Shown here in pieces: positions 11,701-22,767 of a stretch of 64,000 nucleotides of DNA (position 1 is the first letter of the stretch; the number at the start of each line of letters is the position of its first letter). The notes beneath the pieces were generated by a model. It was given only the letters and a program-made list of their open reading frames with translations. It ran no database searches and was not told the DNA's origin. A program made the position numbers and the translations under genes. The stretch is taken from NCBI GenBank assembly GCA_015179025.1, contig WHUX01000056.1:62001-126000 (forward strand), read 5' to 3'. The DNA is from Terfezia claveryi (Eukaryota > Ascomycota > Pezizomycetes > Pezizales > Pezizaceae).

Positions 11701-12190
11701 GAAATAGAAAGTAATAACAATATAAGAGGGTATAGAATTTATACTGTAATAGACTAGGATATGGATGATAGGAACAGTTATCAACTATAGTATATATATA
11801 TAATAGATAGGAAAAGTTGAGATGAAAAGAAGATAAAGTAAAATATAGTTTAGGTATATATTAAGTCTATGAGACTATGGTCTATATCTGTTATAGAAAG
11901 TTTGAAGAGTTATAATAGTCGAGTAGTATAGTTTTTGAATGCATTGTTTATAGTATAGGGGATTAACAATGAGTTGTATAAATTGGCATATATTATACTA
12001 CTAGACTGGGTAGGAAATCTAATGCCACATAGCTTTAAAGAAATATCATACATCTAAGAATTTAAACATAGAGAATAACAGACAATTGTATAGCTGTATT
12101 CAATTAAAGAAGTAGTATATTTGATACTAATAGAGCTAGCCTAAAAGTAGATAGTAAATAATAGAGTAGATTACTATATTTAAAATAAGA
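8800..12190 (+). pseudogene. Plavaka-like (CACTA-related) transposase relic 1
   Basis: A heavily RIP-mutated plus-strand transposase. Blocks recognisable in order: INFSGNGKV*PIYISIGNI at 9560-9620, the highly conserved fungal Plavaka motif (normally TNFSG...WP.Y..IGNI); DILYTILLENL near 10100 followed by YLMEWI; FNFPKIYVLMH near 10708; LKDIYYQSNYIDSI near 10820; and VVYLILIEL...VNNRVDYY at about 12110-12170. The last three blocks match, in the same order, the second relic on the minus strand at 35150-42480. The family moves DNA by cut and paste; this copy is dead. A solo copia LTR with GACTA duplications interrupts it at 11243-11751. The N-terminus is unreadable. Confidence 0.8.
11243..11751 (-). 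repeat. Solo copia LTR (509 bp)
   Basis: Same length (509 bp) and sequence family as the copia LTRs at 35746-36254 and 62276-62784, but more AT-rich. It is flanked on both sides by GACTA (11238-11242 and 11752-11756), a perfect 5-bp duplication, and no copia coding sequence lies next to it. This is a solo LTR left by recombination between the two LTRs of a full element. Orientation is assigned from the two copia elements in this window. Confidence 0.9.
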
Positions 12191-14985
12191 TAAATAATAA
12201 ATAGAGTAGATAGTTATATATATATTTGGCAGTAGAATAAAGTTAACTAAATAATAGAGCTTAAAAGAGTATAAAGTATTTGAGAAAGATTTTGACAAAA
12301 GAAAGATAAAATAGATGTGATAAGGTTACTAATATACTAGAGAAGGATAAAAATAAGTTAGAGTTGGCAATGTCTACAATATATATAATAAAATGACTTT
12401 ATAATACTTAGTAGTGCATTAAAATATACAATACTTTTTACTAATATAGAAATTATAATGGTTTAGAATGTAATTAAAAAAAATATGAATTAAGACAAAT
12501 TTAATATATATCAGGCTACTAATTAGTAGAATATAAAATTAAGCTAGCGGTAGCTAAAGTAATATATAGGTATATATGTATCCTCAACAGGAGTAACTAG
12601 TAGGCATCAAAGTAAACTAAAAATGAACTCTAAGTAGTCAATTGGCCCTCACTCAGCCCCTTAGTATCTCTAATATAGTTGACAAAGTAGCTTGAAGTAA
12701 GCCAAAAAGAAACTTTGAGTAGTCAATTTACTTCTACTTTTTAGCCTCTTAGTATCTCTAATATAGTCAATAGTAGCAGCATAAGAAAGTAAATAAAACC
12801 ATATTTGTACTATAGTAATAGCAATTATTCTTATCCACCTTCCTCCTTATGCTACTAGAAAATAAGTACTATAAATACTAATTCTAAATCAAGTAGACAA
12901 ATAAGAGAGATAAGTATAGCTTTAAAGTATGAACTTTTTATACTTAGTTACTTGCCTAATATTATAGTTTAGTAGTTATCCAGTATAATCTTAGTATATA
13001 TGATTCTAGACTTAATGGGCTTGCTTAATTAACTTGTTGTACTAGATAGATTTTGATTATATTTTTATTACTTCTTAGGGAACTATACTTTTGGAAGCTA
13101 CAGGTAGCTTTATGGCTATAGTAGTTGAAAATAGTAAAACCTTCAGGGATAGAAAAAGGTACTATAGTAGAAAATAATCAGATATTGTTATAAGCTTGTA
13201 GCTAATTCTTTTAAGTAATATCTATATTACTTTCCCTACTACTTAAGGCTAATAGCTACACCTATACCAATAGAAGTGCCTACTACCTTAAGTGAAGTAA
13301 TAACTCTAGAGTTTAAAGAAGAGGAAGTACCTAGCAAGAAGGCTAAGGATAAGAAGAATAAGTCCACTTGTATGCTATTGTTTGATATTTAGATTATTCT
13401 TTAAAAGAATATAGCTTCAGAAAATATAGAAGCTAAATAGTAGAAACTTTACTAGTAATGAAAGGCTCAGGATTAGAGATAGTAGGAAAGACAGAAAGTA
13501 GAGCAGGAAAAAAAGAGAGTCCAAAAGAAAGAAGAGTAAGAAAATATCAGCTTAATGGAAGGCTTTCTTTTTAGGCCTAGCTGTTTTAATATCTATATTT
13601 CCTATATTAGCCCAATAACTATAAATTTTAGAAAATAATAAATTTGTTCCTTAATATCTATATGTTCTATATCAATTGACCAGTAAATAGTATCAATCAA
13701 CTAGTCAATAGTATTAATCAACTAGTTGACAGGAGGGATAAAGTCAATTACTATTGTATAGTAGAATGAGCTGGTACTACTAATAAAACTAGTGTAAAAA
13801 ACTAATAATATTAACTAGATTATATCCAAGCTATAAATGGATGGGTAATAGTAATAACTAATCTAAATTAAGTTGAATTGAGCTATAGATTCCTATATAT
13901 AGAACAAGATGAATAATAGATAGTATAAATAGTTATATGTATGTTAGCCTATTGAATAGAGAGAATAAAATAGAAAATAAGTTAGATATAACTAGTTAGA
14001 TATATAAGAGTAGTTAACAAAGGTCAAGTATAATGTTAGAAAAAGAGAGTAGGTAAATAAATAGTGGCATATGTTGGTAATAATGATAGAGTAGTTTATA
14101 AACAAATTAGATAGTAGAAGAAAAAATTAGATACATTAAAGTTACTAATATATAAAAGAAGAATGTAACCAGTTTAGAGTTGGTAATACTGGTAATGTCT
14201 ATAAAATAAAATAACTTTATAATACTTAGTAGCATATTATAATACAAAAATTTTTTTGTTGATATATACTCCATTTGAGGCCTTAGTATTTTGTAATAGT
14301 TAGAGAGGTATACTAGTTATTATTAAGTAGGTTTCTGCTATTGTTCCTCAAGCTCTTTTTATTGTTTGCTTTATAAATTTATATATAATATTAGCTAAAA
14401 GATTAATAAATCCAATAAAATAATTAAAAAAACTTTCTGTTAATCTAATAATATATTTTTCAACCTGTAGTAATTACAAGTCCTTTATCTATTACTTGTT
14501 AGTATAAATATCTATACTTTTGAATTGAAAGGTATATGATACCTTGAGTAAGCAATAAGATTGATTTAGTGTGAGTTCATAATTAGTACTTGAAGCTATA
14601 GTTTATGCTAGTGAGTAGGAGTGATTAAAGCTATAGTTTGTACTAGCAAGTAAGAGTGAGTGCTTAATAATTAGTACTAATTACATAGCTACCTTCAAAT
14701 CATATGGCTGCTCTCAAATCATATGGCTGCCCTTACCAAGATTTGCTAATATTTGCTAATATTCACCAAGATAGTATTAGCATACAAAATGTCTACCGAA
14801 TTAAAACAAACTTCATTCCAATTTAAAAATTGGCAACTTCATTGCCAATAAATAAGTATAATAGGATAGTTGCTACTGGAACCTTAAATACCTCCTATTG
14901 ATAATAATGCTCTAACATTGGAAGTTGAGGAGGCCAGACTATTGCAGTATATTCCTGCTCTCAAACCAGCTATAACTGTATGGAC
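12191..14985. other. AT-rich debris with paired direct repeats
   Basis: No intact gene. Segments at about 12326-12440 and 14134-14264 are direct repeats (shared GTTACTAATATA, AGAGTTGG, ACTTTATAATACTTAGTAG), suggesting a decayed LTR or internally duplicated element of about 2 kb. Within it, 12625-12690 and 12705-12770 duplicate a CTTAGTATCTCTAATATAGT block. A charged relic (EFKEEEVPSKKAKDKKNKS) is readable at about 13305-13365. Near 14789 an ATG opens a short broken frame that runs to the island edge at about 14985. None of these could be assigned to a family with confidence. Confidence 0.45.
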
Positions 14986-16090
14986 ATATTTCAACTTTGG
15001 CTCTTGCCAAATGAATTTGGGATTGGCCGCTGTGCGAACCTTGGGTCAAACTGTCTCCTGTCCGTACTACCAGCGTTTTTATGTGTGAAGTTTCCCTCAC
15101 GTACTTTTCCCCCATATCCTTTGCCAACGGAAATCGAGCTGAGATAGAATTGTGGGTGTGTTTCTCCGGGAATGCTGCAGCAGGAAGGGATATATTGCCG
15201 GAGCAAAATCCAATATAAGTTTTTCAGTGGGGGATCGCCCGCGCTGTAAGCATCCGTTGTATCGCCGTGGTATGGAATAATCCTTCTGCGTCTCCTTTTC
15301 TGAGTTCTTCTAAGTCTTTAATTGAATATCCAGCGTCATATAATATCATCAAGCTGGCGAAATTGAATCCAGTAGTCAATCGCTCCTGATTTCATTGGAC
15401 AAGTGATCCTGATCTGAAGCAATTAGCTCATAACCACGCCAGTTCAGGGTAACTCGAACCAGAGTTTCATGTTTATTGGGAAAGCACCGGGGACCATGAC
15501 ATGGGGCGGAAGGGCACCGTGATTGTTTTTCTCAGCCATTTATAAAGATTCTCAAAAGTTTCACTTTTGTGAAGTCATTAGCTCATACAAGAAGCTCCTT
15601 TTCCCCACATACCCATAATTGAATTCCTAATACACATGCTAACGCCCTATAAGTTAAAGCCTGTACGCCCATGCCTGTACCAACATCGGTATCCAAACCC
15701 TTCCTCCAACAATGACACCCAGCCAAAGGAAAGAATGCCCTGTATCTCTGAATATCATCTCGTTTCTCCATTCCGATTTCCGTCATCCATAGAACACAAA
15801 CAAAACAAACCGTCTAGTACTGAGGAATATATGACTTTCCACAAGCCAGCAAAGATCATCAAAACCGTTTAAATCTCAAACACAATCGTAGTAACCCCCG
15901 GCTCTGATAGGAAAAGTAAATAAACAAGTTTGGCAAAAACCAACACCAGGATCTCGTAAAATCAAGTGAAGTGTCGTGATATAACCGAAGCAATGTGAAG
16001 ACTATCAAATGTACATCGATACAACCCAATCCAGCCCGCATAAATCAACGAAGAAATGGCTGACAATTTTTTTCTTCTTTTTGCATACAC
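14986..16090. other. Left flank of the gene island, no gene supported
   Basis: Base composition changes abruptly near 14985 from AT-rich to balanced. The stretch has several short overlapping ORFs on both strands (longest about 78 codons), none with recognisable domains, so I leave them out. It should include the 3' untranslated region and terminator of the minus-strand gene ending at 16091. Confidence 0.5.
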
Positions 16091-19000
16091 TTAAACTGAA
16101 AACATCTTCACTACTCTTTCCTCCTTAGCAGGATCCTTACTCCCGCCCCTAATCCTCCAAAATGCATTCTTGCCCATCCCTTTACCCAGACCCATGCCCT
16201 TGTTACTCCACCGCTTTCCCTCCTTCCCCTCCTTCCCACTAGCTGTAGCTATCCCTGCTGAACCATCCTTCCACTCCTGGGGATGACCCTGGCTCTGACT
16301 GTGACTACCCTCATCCCTATCCCTACCCCCTTTCATCCCGAACCTCTTCCACATCCCCACCTTCTCTGGTGTAGAACCTAGAGGTACCAAAGCAGGAGCA
16401 GGATCAGGTTGAGGAACGGGAGGGACAGGAGCAGAGTACACTATCCCACTGGGCGGACACTGCAACAATTCGATCTCCACATCTTGATATGTATACCCAT
16501 ACTCCCCCAATTGACCATTGTTATCCGCTCCATTAGCACCCCACCCCGCCGTGCAGCGGAGCGTGCTCCCCCTCTGGACTTTGCGCTCGAGGTCTTTGAG
16601 CGCGGGGGGCTGGGGAAAGGAGGAGGGAGAGTAGAATGTGAAAGTTTGTTCTAGTGGGGATTGTGATGATGTTGACGATGATGTTGCTGCTATTGTTGCT
16701 GCTGTTGTTGCTGTTGCTGTTGATACTGAGGTTTTTGTAGGTGAGCTTGGCTCTGGGATTGTTGAAGGAGAAGCTTGTGCGGATGGGATGGGTTTCCGGT
16801 AGATGCTATAGCTACACCGCTGATGGGGGTTTGTATATGGCGTAAACGTCGGCCCGGAAGTGAATGGGGTGAACGGGGTATAGGGTGTGGCGGGGGAAGT
16901 GCTCCCTGGTGTCGTAGGAGTGGAGCTATTATCGCAGCTGCTAGCAATCGAAGCTCGATTGTTATGTTTATTGCTACTCTTATTATTATGACTCGTGCTC
17001 GAGAAAACGGAATCAGGACCGATAGAAGGCAGGAGAGGTGGGAGTTCGAATTCCCCTTCAACCCCCTCCTCATTATTCCACTCCTGTCTTAATGCTTCAT
17101 CTTCACTCCGGGCGTACCGACTCTGATAGCTGCTATTATCCTCAGAAATGATAGAGTGTGTGGAGAAAAAATCGTGGTAGACGTCTTCGGGCGAGCGCCG
17201 CGCGGAAGAGGTGATTAGTTGATCGAGATTTGTTAGATCGAGGCTGAACCGAGTGGAGTCCGTAATGGAGGCAAAACTGTGTCTCCTCCCATTAACGCTC
17301 TCCAATCTCAGTTGCGGCGGGAGCATCGCAGCAGATATTGTTGGTGAATTAGCAGTCTGAACGGGGGGAGGGAGGTTAGAGGAGCTAGTGCTGGAACTCG
17401 GCACACTGAGGGCTAACTCCACATCGAGTTCCGGCTCAGGAGGCGGTCCAGTGCGGGGGACTATTCTCCTAGGATTCCTCTCTGGGATCGTTGGGGCCCT
17501 GGGGAAGTTGGGGGATGGTGGCAGGAGGGTGGATCGTTCAACCCAAGCTGGTGCTGCCTCACAGTCAAGTGGGGGAGGGGCAGGTGATCTTGACCGGGAC
17601 CGTTCGTGGATATATCTAGTCTCCATTTCGAAATCACCATCGCCGGGGGAGGCAGGGAGAGGTTTATTCACGTTTGGTGGTGCGGGTTTCCTCCTGACAA
17701 TGGCCGTGCAGTTTCTGTTTGAGGACGGTGACGCGGAGGATGCAGAAGAAGCATTGATCTTGATACTTCCCATTGACCTCGAGCCTTTGATACTCCGATT
17801 CCTACCCAGAGCCACGTCACTCCTTTCTGGAACCGTAAGATATGAAGGCCCGCTTACCGGTGTGGCTGGAGCGCTTTGCGTTCTCTCCACGGGAACCTGC
17901 GTCTTCCCTTCCACATCCTCCTCCTCCCCCGCACCAAAATTCCACCCTACCCAAACCTCCCCTGCCCACTCTCCCAAGCCCCTCCTCTTCCTCTCCAACC
18001 TCCCTAGCTCATCCTTTACAGTCTTAACCTGTCCTCGAAGATCTCCCGCAGCAATCATGAAATCCTCCACGACCACCGCACCCCCCGCAAAAATACCTTT
18101 CTCGCCAGGTGCCTCCACAATCTGCATTTCCACGATTGAAATTGTCTCCATATAACCCGTAATTTGCATTCCAAGCGCCGCAAGTTCATTGCGGAGTGTG
18201 CAGACTTTAGATTTCCCTTCTGCGGTCGAAATTGGTTTGAGGGGAGTTGAGACTGGGGAGCCTTGGGAGAGGGCCATGGTGATGCCTGGGATGCGGAGGA
18301 GGAGGGAGGTGTGCACTGCGCGCAGTTGGTCAAAAATGAGGAAAAGCCTTGTATCGAGTTGAGCGATATCAATCTCAAGTGACAACAACGTGGTAGTGAG
18401 ATGAGTCTGTACCAGAGCCTTAGGGGCCTCTGAGGCCTCGGTTGATGATGGAGGTGTAACAGGTGGTTGCGGTACTACCACCATCGTTGATAGGGCTTCA
18501 ACTGGTGTTGCACGCCCGATGGTCGATGCAGGGCTATCGTCAAGGTCAAGCCAGCTCTCCTCCGGCTCTCGAATCCTCCTCACCCTCCTACTGCTACAAT
18601 TTCCACTCTTATTGTTTGATTCTGGCATCGATATCGGCATCGGCACCTGCGGTGTAGACGCAGGATAACTCTCATACCCAAAACCCACCGTCCTAGACCC
18701 GGCTTTCGGCTTTCCAACTTTTGCCTGTCTTTCTCGCCCCCTCTCTCCATCTTCACACTCTCGTCTTCCTTCTCCCGTATTCCCCATGTTACTGGCACTC
18801 CTCCAACTCCCCAAGTGTCCCGACATACTTGGTAATGGTAGCTGCAACGAAACCACCCTCTTCCTCCTCTTGTTCGGCTCCTCTGCCACAATCTTCCTCA
18901 GGACTTTTTTCTGCGGTGAACTAACGGTCTCACTCACCGCCCTCCTTTTCTCAGAAGAAAGACTAATCTTACTCCTGTTCCTAGAAATTATCTCGTCCCA

Positions 19001-19333
19001 AGCTAGAACCACTCCAAATTTATCCAGTCGAGCCTTCGTCGCAGCTGTAGGTGAGGTGAGAGATTTCCGTGGTGATGGACACGATTTATCCCTCGCTCCC
19101 TCAATTTCCGTTAACCCTGCCGCTATGTACGATAATGGTACTGGCGGTACTGGAGGTGGTGGTAATGTTCCTCGTAGAGGAACTTTCAATCTCGTTGGCG
19201 TTGAGTCTTCAATTTCCCTTGTAGCCTCCGAAGTCCAATTCCCATCAAAACTTAGGTCGAGACTCTTGACGTGCAGCCTCGGGAGCCGCGGTGGAGGGGA
19301 GGAGGAAGATCGGGGCCGGGTAAAAAGTGGCAT
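16091..19333 (-). CDS. Hypothetical disordered protein, 1080 aa
   Basis: Single uninterrupted ORF from an ATG (complement of 19331-19333) to TAA (complement of 16091-16093). I do not recognise the family. The protein is mostly low-complexity and disordered: Ser/Pro/Thr-rich, with polyproline near residues 57-67, a basic cluster NKRRKRV near 154-160 that could serve nuclear import, a predicted helical, leucine-rich middle (about 307-455, including LTTTLLSLEIDIAQLDTRLF and LRGQVKTVKDELGRLERKR) that could form a coiled coil, a Ser/Thr/Ala repeat tract from the triplet run near 16680-16740, and a basic Gly-rich C-terminus. No signal peptide or membrane span. It is the only long host-like ORF here and shows none of the TAG-type decay around it. 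Function unknown; scaffold or regulatory roles are speculation. Confidence 0.8.
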   Translation of the reverse strand: MPLFTRPRSSSSPPPRLPRLHVKSLDLSFDGNWTSEATREIEDSTPTRLKVPLRGTLPPPPVPPVPLSYIAAGLTEIEGARDKSCPSPRKSLTSPTAATKARLDKFGVVLAWDEIISRNRSKISLSSEKRRAVSETVSSPQKKVLRKIVAEEPNKRRKRVVSLQLPLPSMSGHLGSWRSASNMGNTGEGRRECEDGERGRERQAKVGKPKAGSRTVGFGYESYPASTPQVPMPISMPESNNKSGNCSSRRVRRIREPEESWLDLDDSPASTIGRATPVEALSTMVVVPQPPVTPPSSTEASEAPKALVQTHLTTTLLSLEIDIAQLDTRLFLIFDQLRAVHTSLLLRIPGITMALSQGSPVSTPLKPISTAEGKSKVCTLRNELAALGMQITGYMETISIVEMQIVEAPGEKGIFAGGAVVVEDFMIAAGDLRGQVKTVKDELGRLERKRRGLGEWAGEVWVGWNFGAGEEEDVEGKTQVPVERTQSAPATPVSGPSYLTVPERSDVALGRNRSIKGSRSMGSIKINASSASSASPSSNRNCTAIVRRKPAPPNVNKPLPASPGDGDFEMETRYIHERSRSRSPAPPPLDCEAAPAWVERSTLLPPSPNFPRAPTIPERNPRRIVPRTGPPPEPELDVELALSVPSSSTSSSNLPPPVQTANSPTISAAMLPPQLRLESVNGRRHSFASITDSTRFSLDLTNLDQLITSSARRSPEDVYHDFFSTHSIISEDNSSYQSRYARSEDEALRQEWNNEEGVEGEFELPPLLPSIGPDSVFSSTSHNNKSSNKHNNRASIASSCDNSSTPTTPGSTSPATPYTPFTPFTSGPTFTPYTNPHQRCSYSIYRKPIPSAQASPSTIPEPSSPTKTSVSTATATTAATIAATSSSTSSQSPLEQTFTFYSPSSFPQPPALKDLERKVQRGSTLRCTAGWGANGADNNGQLGEYGYTYQDVEIELLQCPPSGIVYSAPVPPVPQPDPAPALVPLGSTPEKVGMWKRFGMKGGRDRDEGSHSQSQGHPQEWKDGSAGIATASGKEGKEGKRWSNKGMGLGKGMGKNAFWRIRGGSKDPAKEERVVKMFSV
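16678..16735. repeat. Interrupted GTT/GCT triplet microsatellite inside the gene
   Basis: A run of TTGCTG/TTGTTG triplets. In the gene frame (minus strand) it encodes a Thr/Ala/Ile tract; in a neighbouring frame it would read poly-Gln. Likely length-variable. Confidence 0.8.
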
Positions 19334-20600
19334 AGTGTGGATTTCCGGTCGATTGTATCATGCGCCGTTCTCACACCAAAACGATACAAGAAAATGAGAT
19401 AATGTTGGGATGGCGGGGACCAGTAGCCTAGCTCCGGCGGCTATCTGATCAATCTCGACTGTAAGAATCTATGGGATACAGCCCTGCTTTACTTTTTGCT
19501 ATCCTTCGTCCGTTCTTCCTTTGGTCCTTTACTCCTAGATATCGTTTCCGTACCACGACAGACCGTCAAGGATAAGTGGGTAAGAGTCCGAACTCAAGAT
19601 GTAACACAAGCTAAACGTCACGATTCGGAGAGTATGGCTTGCAAGGCAACCTCCGTGGTCACATCTGGATACCCGTTCCGTGGTCTCTCTGTCGGCGTCA
19701 CCGGACGGCAAAATGGACGCCTCGATATGATTACCCCCCCACTGGAAAATACTTTGAGAGAGTAGAGATGCTAATGCTAGTAGATCGTTAGCATGAGAAA
19801 TTGGGATAAATCCAAAACATTAAAGGCAACAAATATTGCGAGTGCATGAATTGTGCTGTCGGCATAAGTCAATGATACAAATACGCGTGGCTGTTGGGGT
19901 GTCATGTTATAGGATAAAGAAGACAAGACTCACTATTGGATATGGTTGAAAGCCTTCGAGTGAGCGAAAGGTAAATCTGCTATGGTGGCCACTGGGCCTC
20001 GTCTAATGCACTCGTTTGTGCTTTCGCCGTCACGGTGAATGATTGTCTGGTAATATCGGATAGGAAAACCAGTCCGAAACCCAGGATAGACAACGCGGGG
20101 CGGAATCATTCGTATAAATGTCCCTACAGCGGTAGCCCCATCTCTGGATATCAATATGATATTATCGCATCTACATCTCTGTGACTCTAACTGGTGTGGA
20201 TTATGCGGATGCCAAAAATACACCTGAACGAATTCGAAATCTATTCTTTGCATCCAGCCATACTCAACACGGCCATGCACATGATTTTCTCGATTGGCTC
20301 TGGATGATCCCTCGGAGACTAAGAAAAGAAAATGTGGGAGCCAGCCTCTTTGTGCCAACCAGACTAGGGACCCAGGTGTTGGTGGCTATGGATTGAATTG
20401 GTGGGTAACTAGTACATCTGATATGGTGTAGAGTACCACCGTACAACCTGTGGTTCATGGATTTATTGCTGAGCTGAATGGTACAGATGCGAGCGACTAG
20501 AGTATATTGGGATTAAGCGTGCTAAATATAGGTACCTTGGGTACAGGGGGGTGTCCTCGGGCACGGGTTCAGGGGCCGAACGATTTTTATTTTCGTTCTA
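19334..20600. other. Right flank of the gene island: promoter side, no second gene supported
   Basis: Upstream of the minus-strand gene, with balanced composition. The longest ORF (minus, 19933-20358, 141 codons) begins at TTG, lacks recognisable domains and overlaps other frames, so it is not called. I could not identify a TATA box. Composition turns AT-rich again at about 20590-20600. Confidence 0.5.
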
Positions 20601-21696
20601 GCCAAGTTTCATTATAAGATAATGTTACATGCCTACGAGGGGTAAGGAGAATTGGGGAGAAAAAAGATAAAGTGTAGTCAATTTGTGTTCTTTGTGGTTC
20701 TGCACAATAATATTGCTCAATTTGTACTCAACAATTGGCTGCAACTATACTTTAACCTATTACTTTCTTAGTTTTTTATTAAAAACTCTGCCTTTCTTTC
20801 TTGTCACTTTTATATTATATTACATTTTATATATTTACTCTATTTTCCCTCTAGTTCTCTATTTTTATTAATATATATAGTTCTTTATTTCTATATTCCT
20901 ATCTAGTATAGTATTATTAAGTAAGTCTTTTTACATCTATTTATTTTGTTTGTAAAGTAAGATATTATACTTTATAAACAATTTTCTACTACTAGTATTA
21001 GTACTAACATTCAATATAGTAAGCTATAAGTATATAAATTTTATAGCTTCTATTTAAGTATTTTTTGTTTAAATATATTATATTATTATTTAACTTATAA
21101 AAGATAAGCTTATTAAGTTTATAACTAGTTATTAGAATTAAAAGGAAAATAGATTTATAAAAAGGCTAGAATTAGTTGTTTACTACTTTAATTATTAATA
21201 TATAGCTACTGTACTAAAAAGTGGGATATTATTATACAAGCAGTACTATTATATTTCTATATTATTGTAGATACTTTAATGTTAGTCAATAACTTCTATT
21301 TATTTCTGTATATATAAGTCAACTTTATTTTAGTAGTATTACATAGTATATAGTATATATTGTTTGAAATACTATTACTTTAGTAAGTATTATGAGGACT
21401 AAAATATTCACTACTATATTGTTCAGAATACTATTGCTTTAGTAAATATTATAGAGATTAAAAATAGTTACTATTATATTGTTAAGAATACAGTTGTAAT
21501 ATAGTAGTACTAAAATATAGTTTATAATAATATTAGAACAGGCTATATATATACTAACAACTCTAGAATCTTGGTACTAAAGTAGATTTCAGAGCAGATT
21601 TTAAAGCAGATTTCAGAGTAGACTTTAGATCAAGAATATATATAGGGGAAATATTTATTTTATTTACTAATTATAATAGTATATAAAGTGTACTAA
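20601..21696. other. AT-rich non-coding stretch
   Basis: Dominated by T/A runs; no recognisable protein, LTR or RNA. Short imperfect duplications occur at about 21350-21500 (AATACTATTACTTTAGTAA versus AATACTATTGCTTTAGTAAA). Confidence 0.5.
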
Positions 21697-21891
21697 TATT
21701 TACTATAACACTTACTTTAATACTCACTTTAATACTTACTATAATACTTACTCTAATACTCACTCTAATATTTACTATAACACTCACTCTAATACTTACT
21801 CTAATACTTACTATAATACTCATTCTAATACTTACTCTAATAATCACTTTAATATTTATTCTAATACTTACTCTAATACTTACTCTAATAT
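21697..21891 (-). repeat. 12-bp satellite, inverted and mutated copy
   Basis: About 16 units of a 12-bp repeat, TAATACTCACTC or TAATACTTACTC, the reverse complement of GAGTGAGTATTA, which is the unit at 1-165. GCGAG of the first array is GTGAG or GTAAG here, as expected from RIP-type C-to-T change. Confidence 0.88.
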
Positions 21892-22309
21892 ACTTTGGAA
21901 ATTATACAAGATATTAAATAAAAAGTAAAGAAAAAAGATATGAAGGGGGAGGTATATATATAGAAAAACTATAGTTGCCAAGCCTAATTGCTAAGGCTGA
22001 TAAGATAGACTTTCTAGAGAAAATGAAATAATAGATAATAATAAAAGAGATGGCATAATAGTACTTAGTTCTACTTATCCCACTTTGTATATGGGTATGA
22101 TATTACTCAATACCTAACTTAGTAATAGTTATATTAAGAAATTATAGTTATAGTACTATGATATATATAGAGTTCATGCTTTGTAATATATATTATTAGA
22201 AGTTATGCCTTCAAGGTTTATTTATATCTATCTAAGAAACTTATACATTTGAGGCTTAAATTCATAAAAGCTATAAAAGTATAAATTTTATGCATATCTA
22301 GAGATTATA

Positions 22310-22480
22310 AAGACATGAAATCTATATATATATATATATATAAGCCTCGAATATATAAATTCTATATATATATAGATACTATAAAAGTATAAATTCCATG
22401 TATATATATATATAAGCCTCGAAAACATGAATTCTATATATAAGTATATATATATAAGCTGGAAAGGTATAACTTCTTAT
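22310..22480. repeat. TA-rich tandem repeat (TATATA...AAGCCTCGA units)
   Basis: Three imperfect units, each a TATATA run followed by AAGCCTCGAA or AAGCTGGAAA and then a short block ending TTC. Two units are close copies; the third is diverged. Confidence 0.7.
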
Positions 22481-22583
22481 AATATATCTCATAAAGCTGA
22501 ACTCTATATATATTACAGTACTATGACTATGATTTCCTAATATAACTATTACTAGATCTATCACAACTATATACTTAGTTATC

Positions 22584-22767
22584 CTTATCATTACCTATGA
22601 TGCAAGTAATAAGTTATAGCTATTATTATCTTTGTTATCACCTGCCATTATAGGTGATGGGTTATTATTATTATTGCTCTTGGTATTACCTACGACGCAG
22701 GTAATGGGTTATTGCTATTATTGCCTTTATCATCACCTATGATTATAGGTAATATATTATTATTACC
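22584..22767. repeat. Tandem palindromic repeat, four units of about 48 bp
   Basis: Each unit begins with a dyad such as ACCTATGATTATAGGT or ACCTACGACGCAGGT and continues with GGTTATTATTATTATTGC-type sequence. It lies directly 5' of the gypsy-2 leader, so it is probably part of the gypsy-2 5' LTR. A single copy of the dyad (ACCTATGATCATAGGT) occurs in the gypsy-3 LTR near 30190. Confidence 0.75.

Noticed and set aside
13360..13580. Lys/Glu/Gln-rich stretch resembling the C-terminal tail of a pogo/Fot1 transposase
   Set aside because: Only composition supports it; no DDE motif could be found upstream in the AT-rich sequence.
16409..19397. Several ORFs of 60-255 codons opposite or out of frame with the 1080-codon gene (for example 17388-18155 plus, 18786-19397 plus, 16690-17073 minus with poly-Gln)
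   Set aside because: They overlap the long gene and are shadows of its GC-rich, low-complexity coding sequence; no domains.
19933..20358. Minus-strand ORF of 141 codons in the island
   Set aside because: Starts at TTG, no recognisable domain, and overlaps other ORFs; not enough to call a gene.
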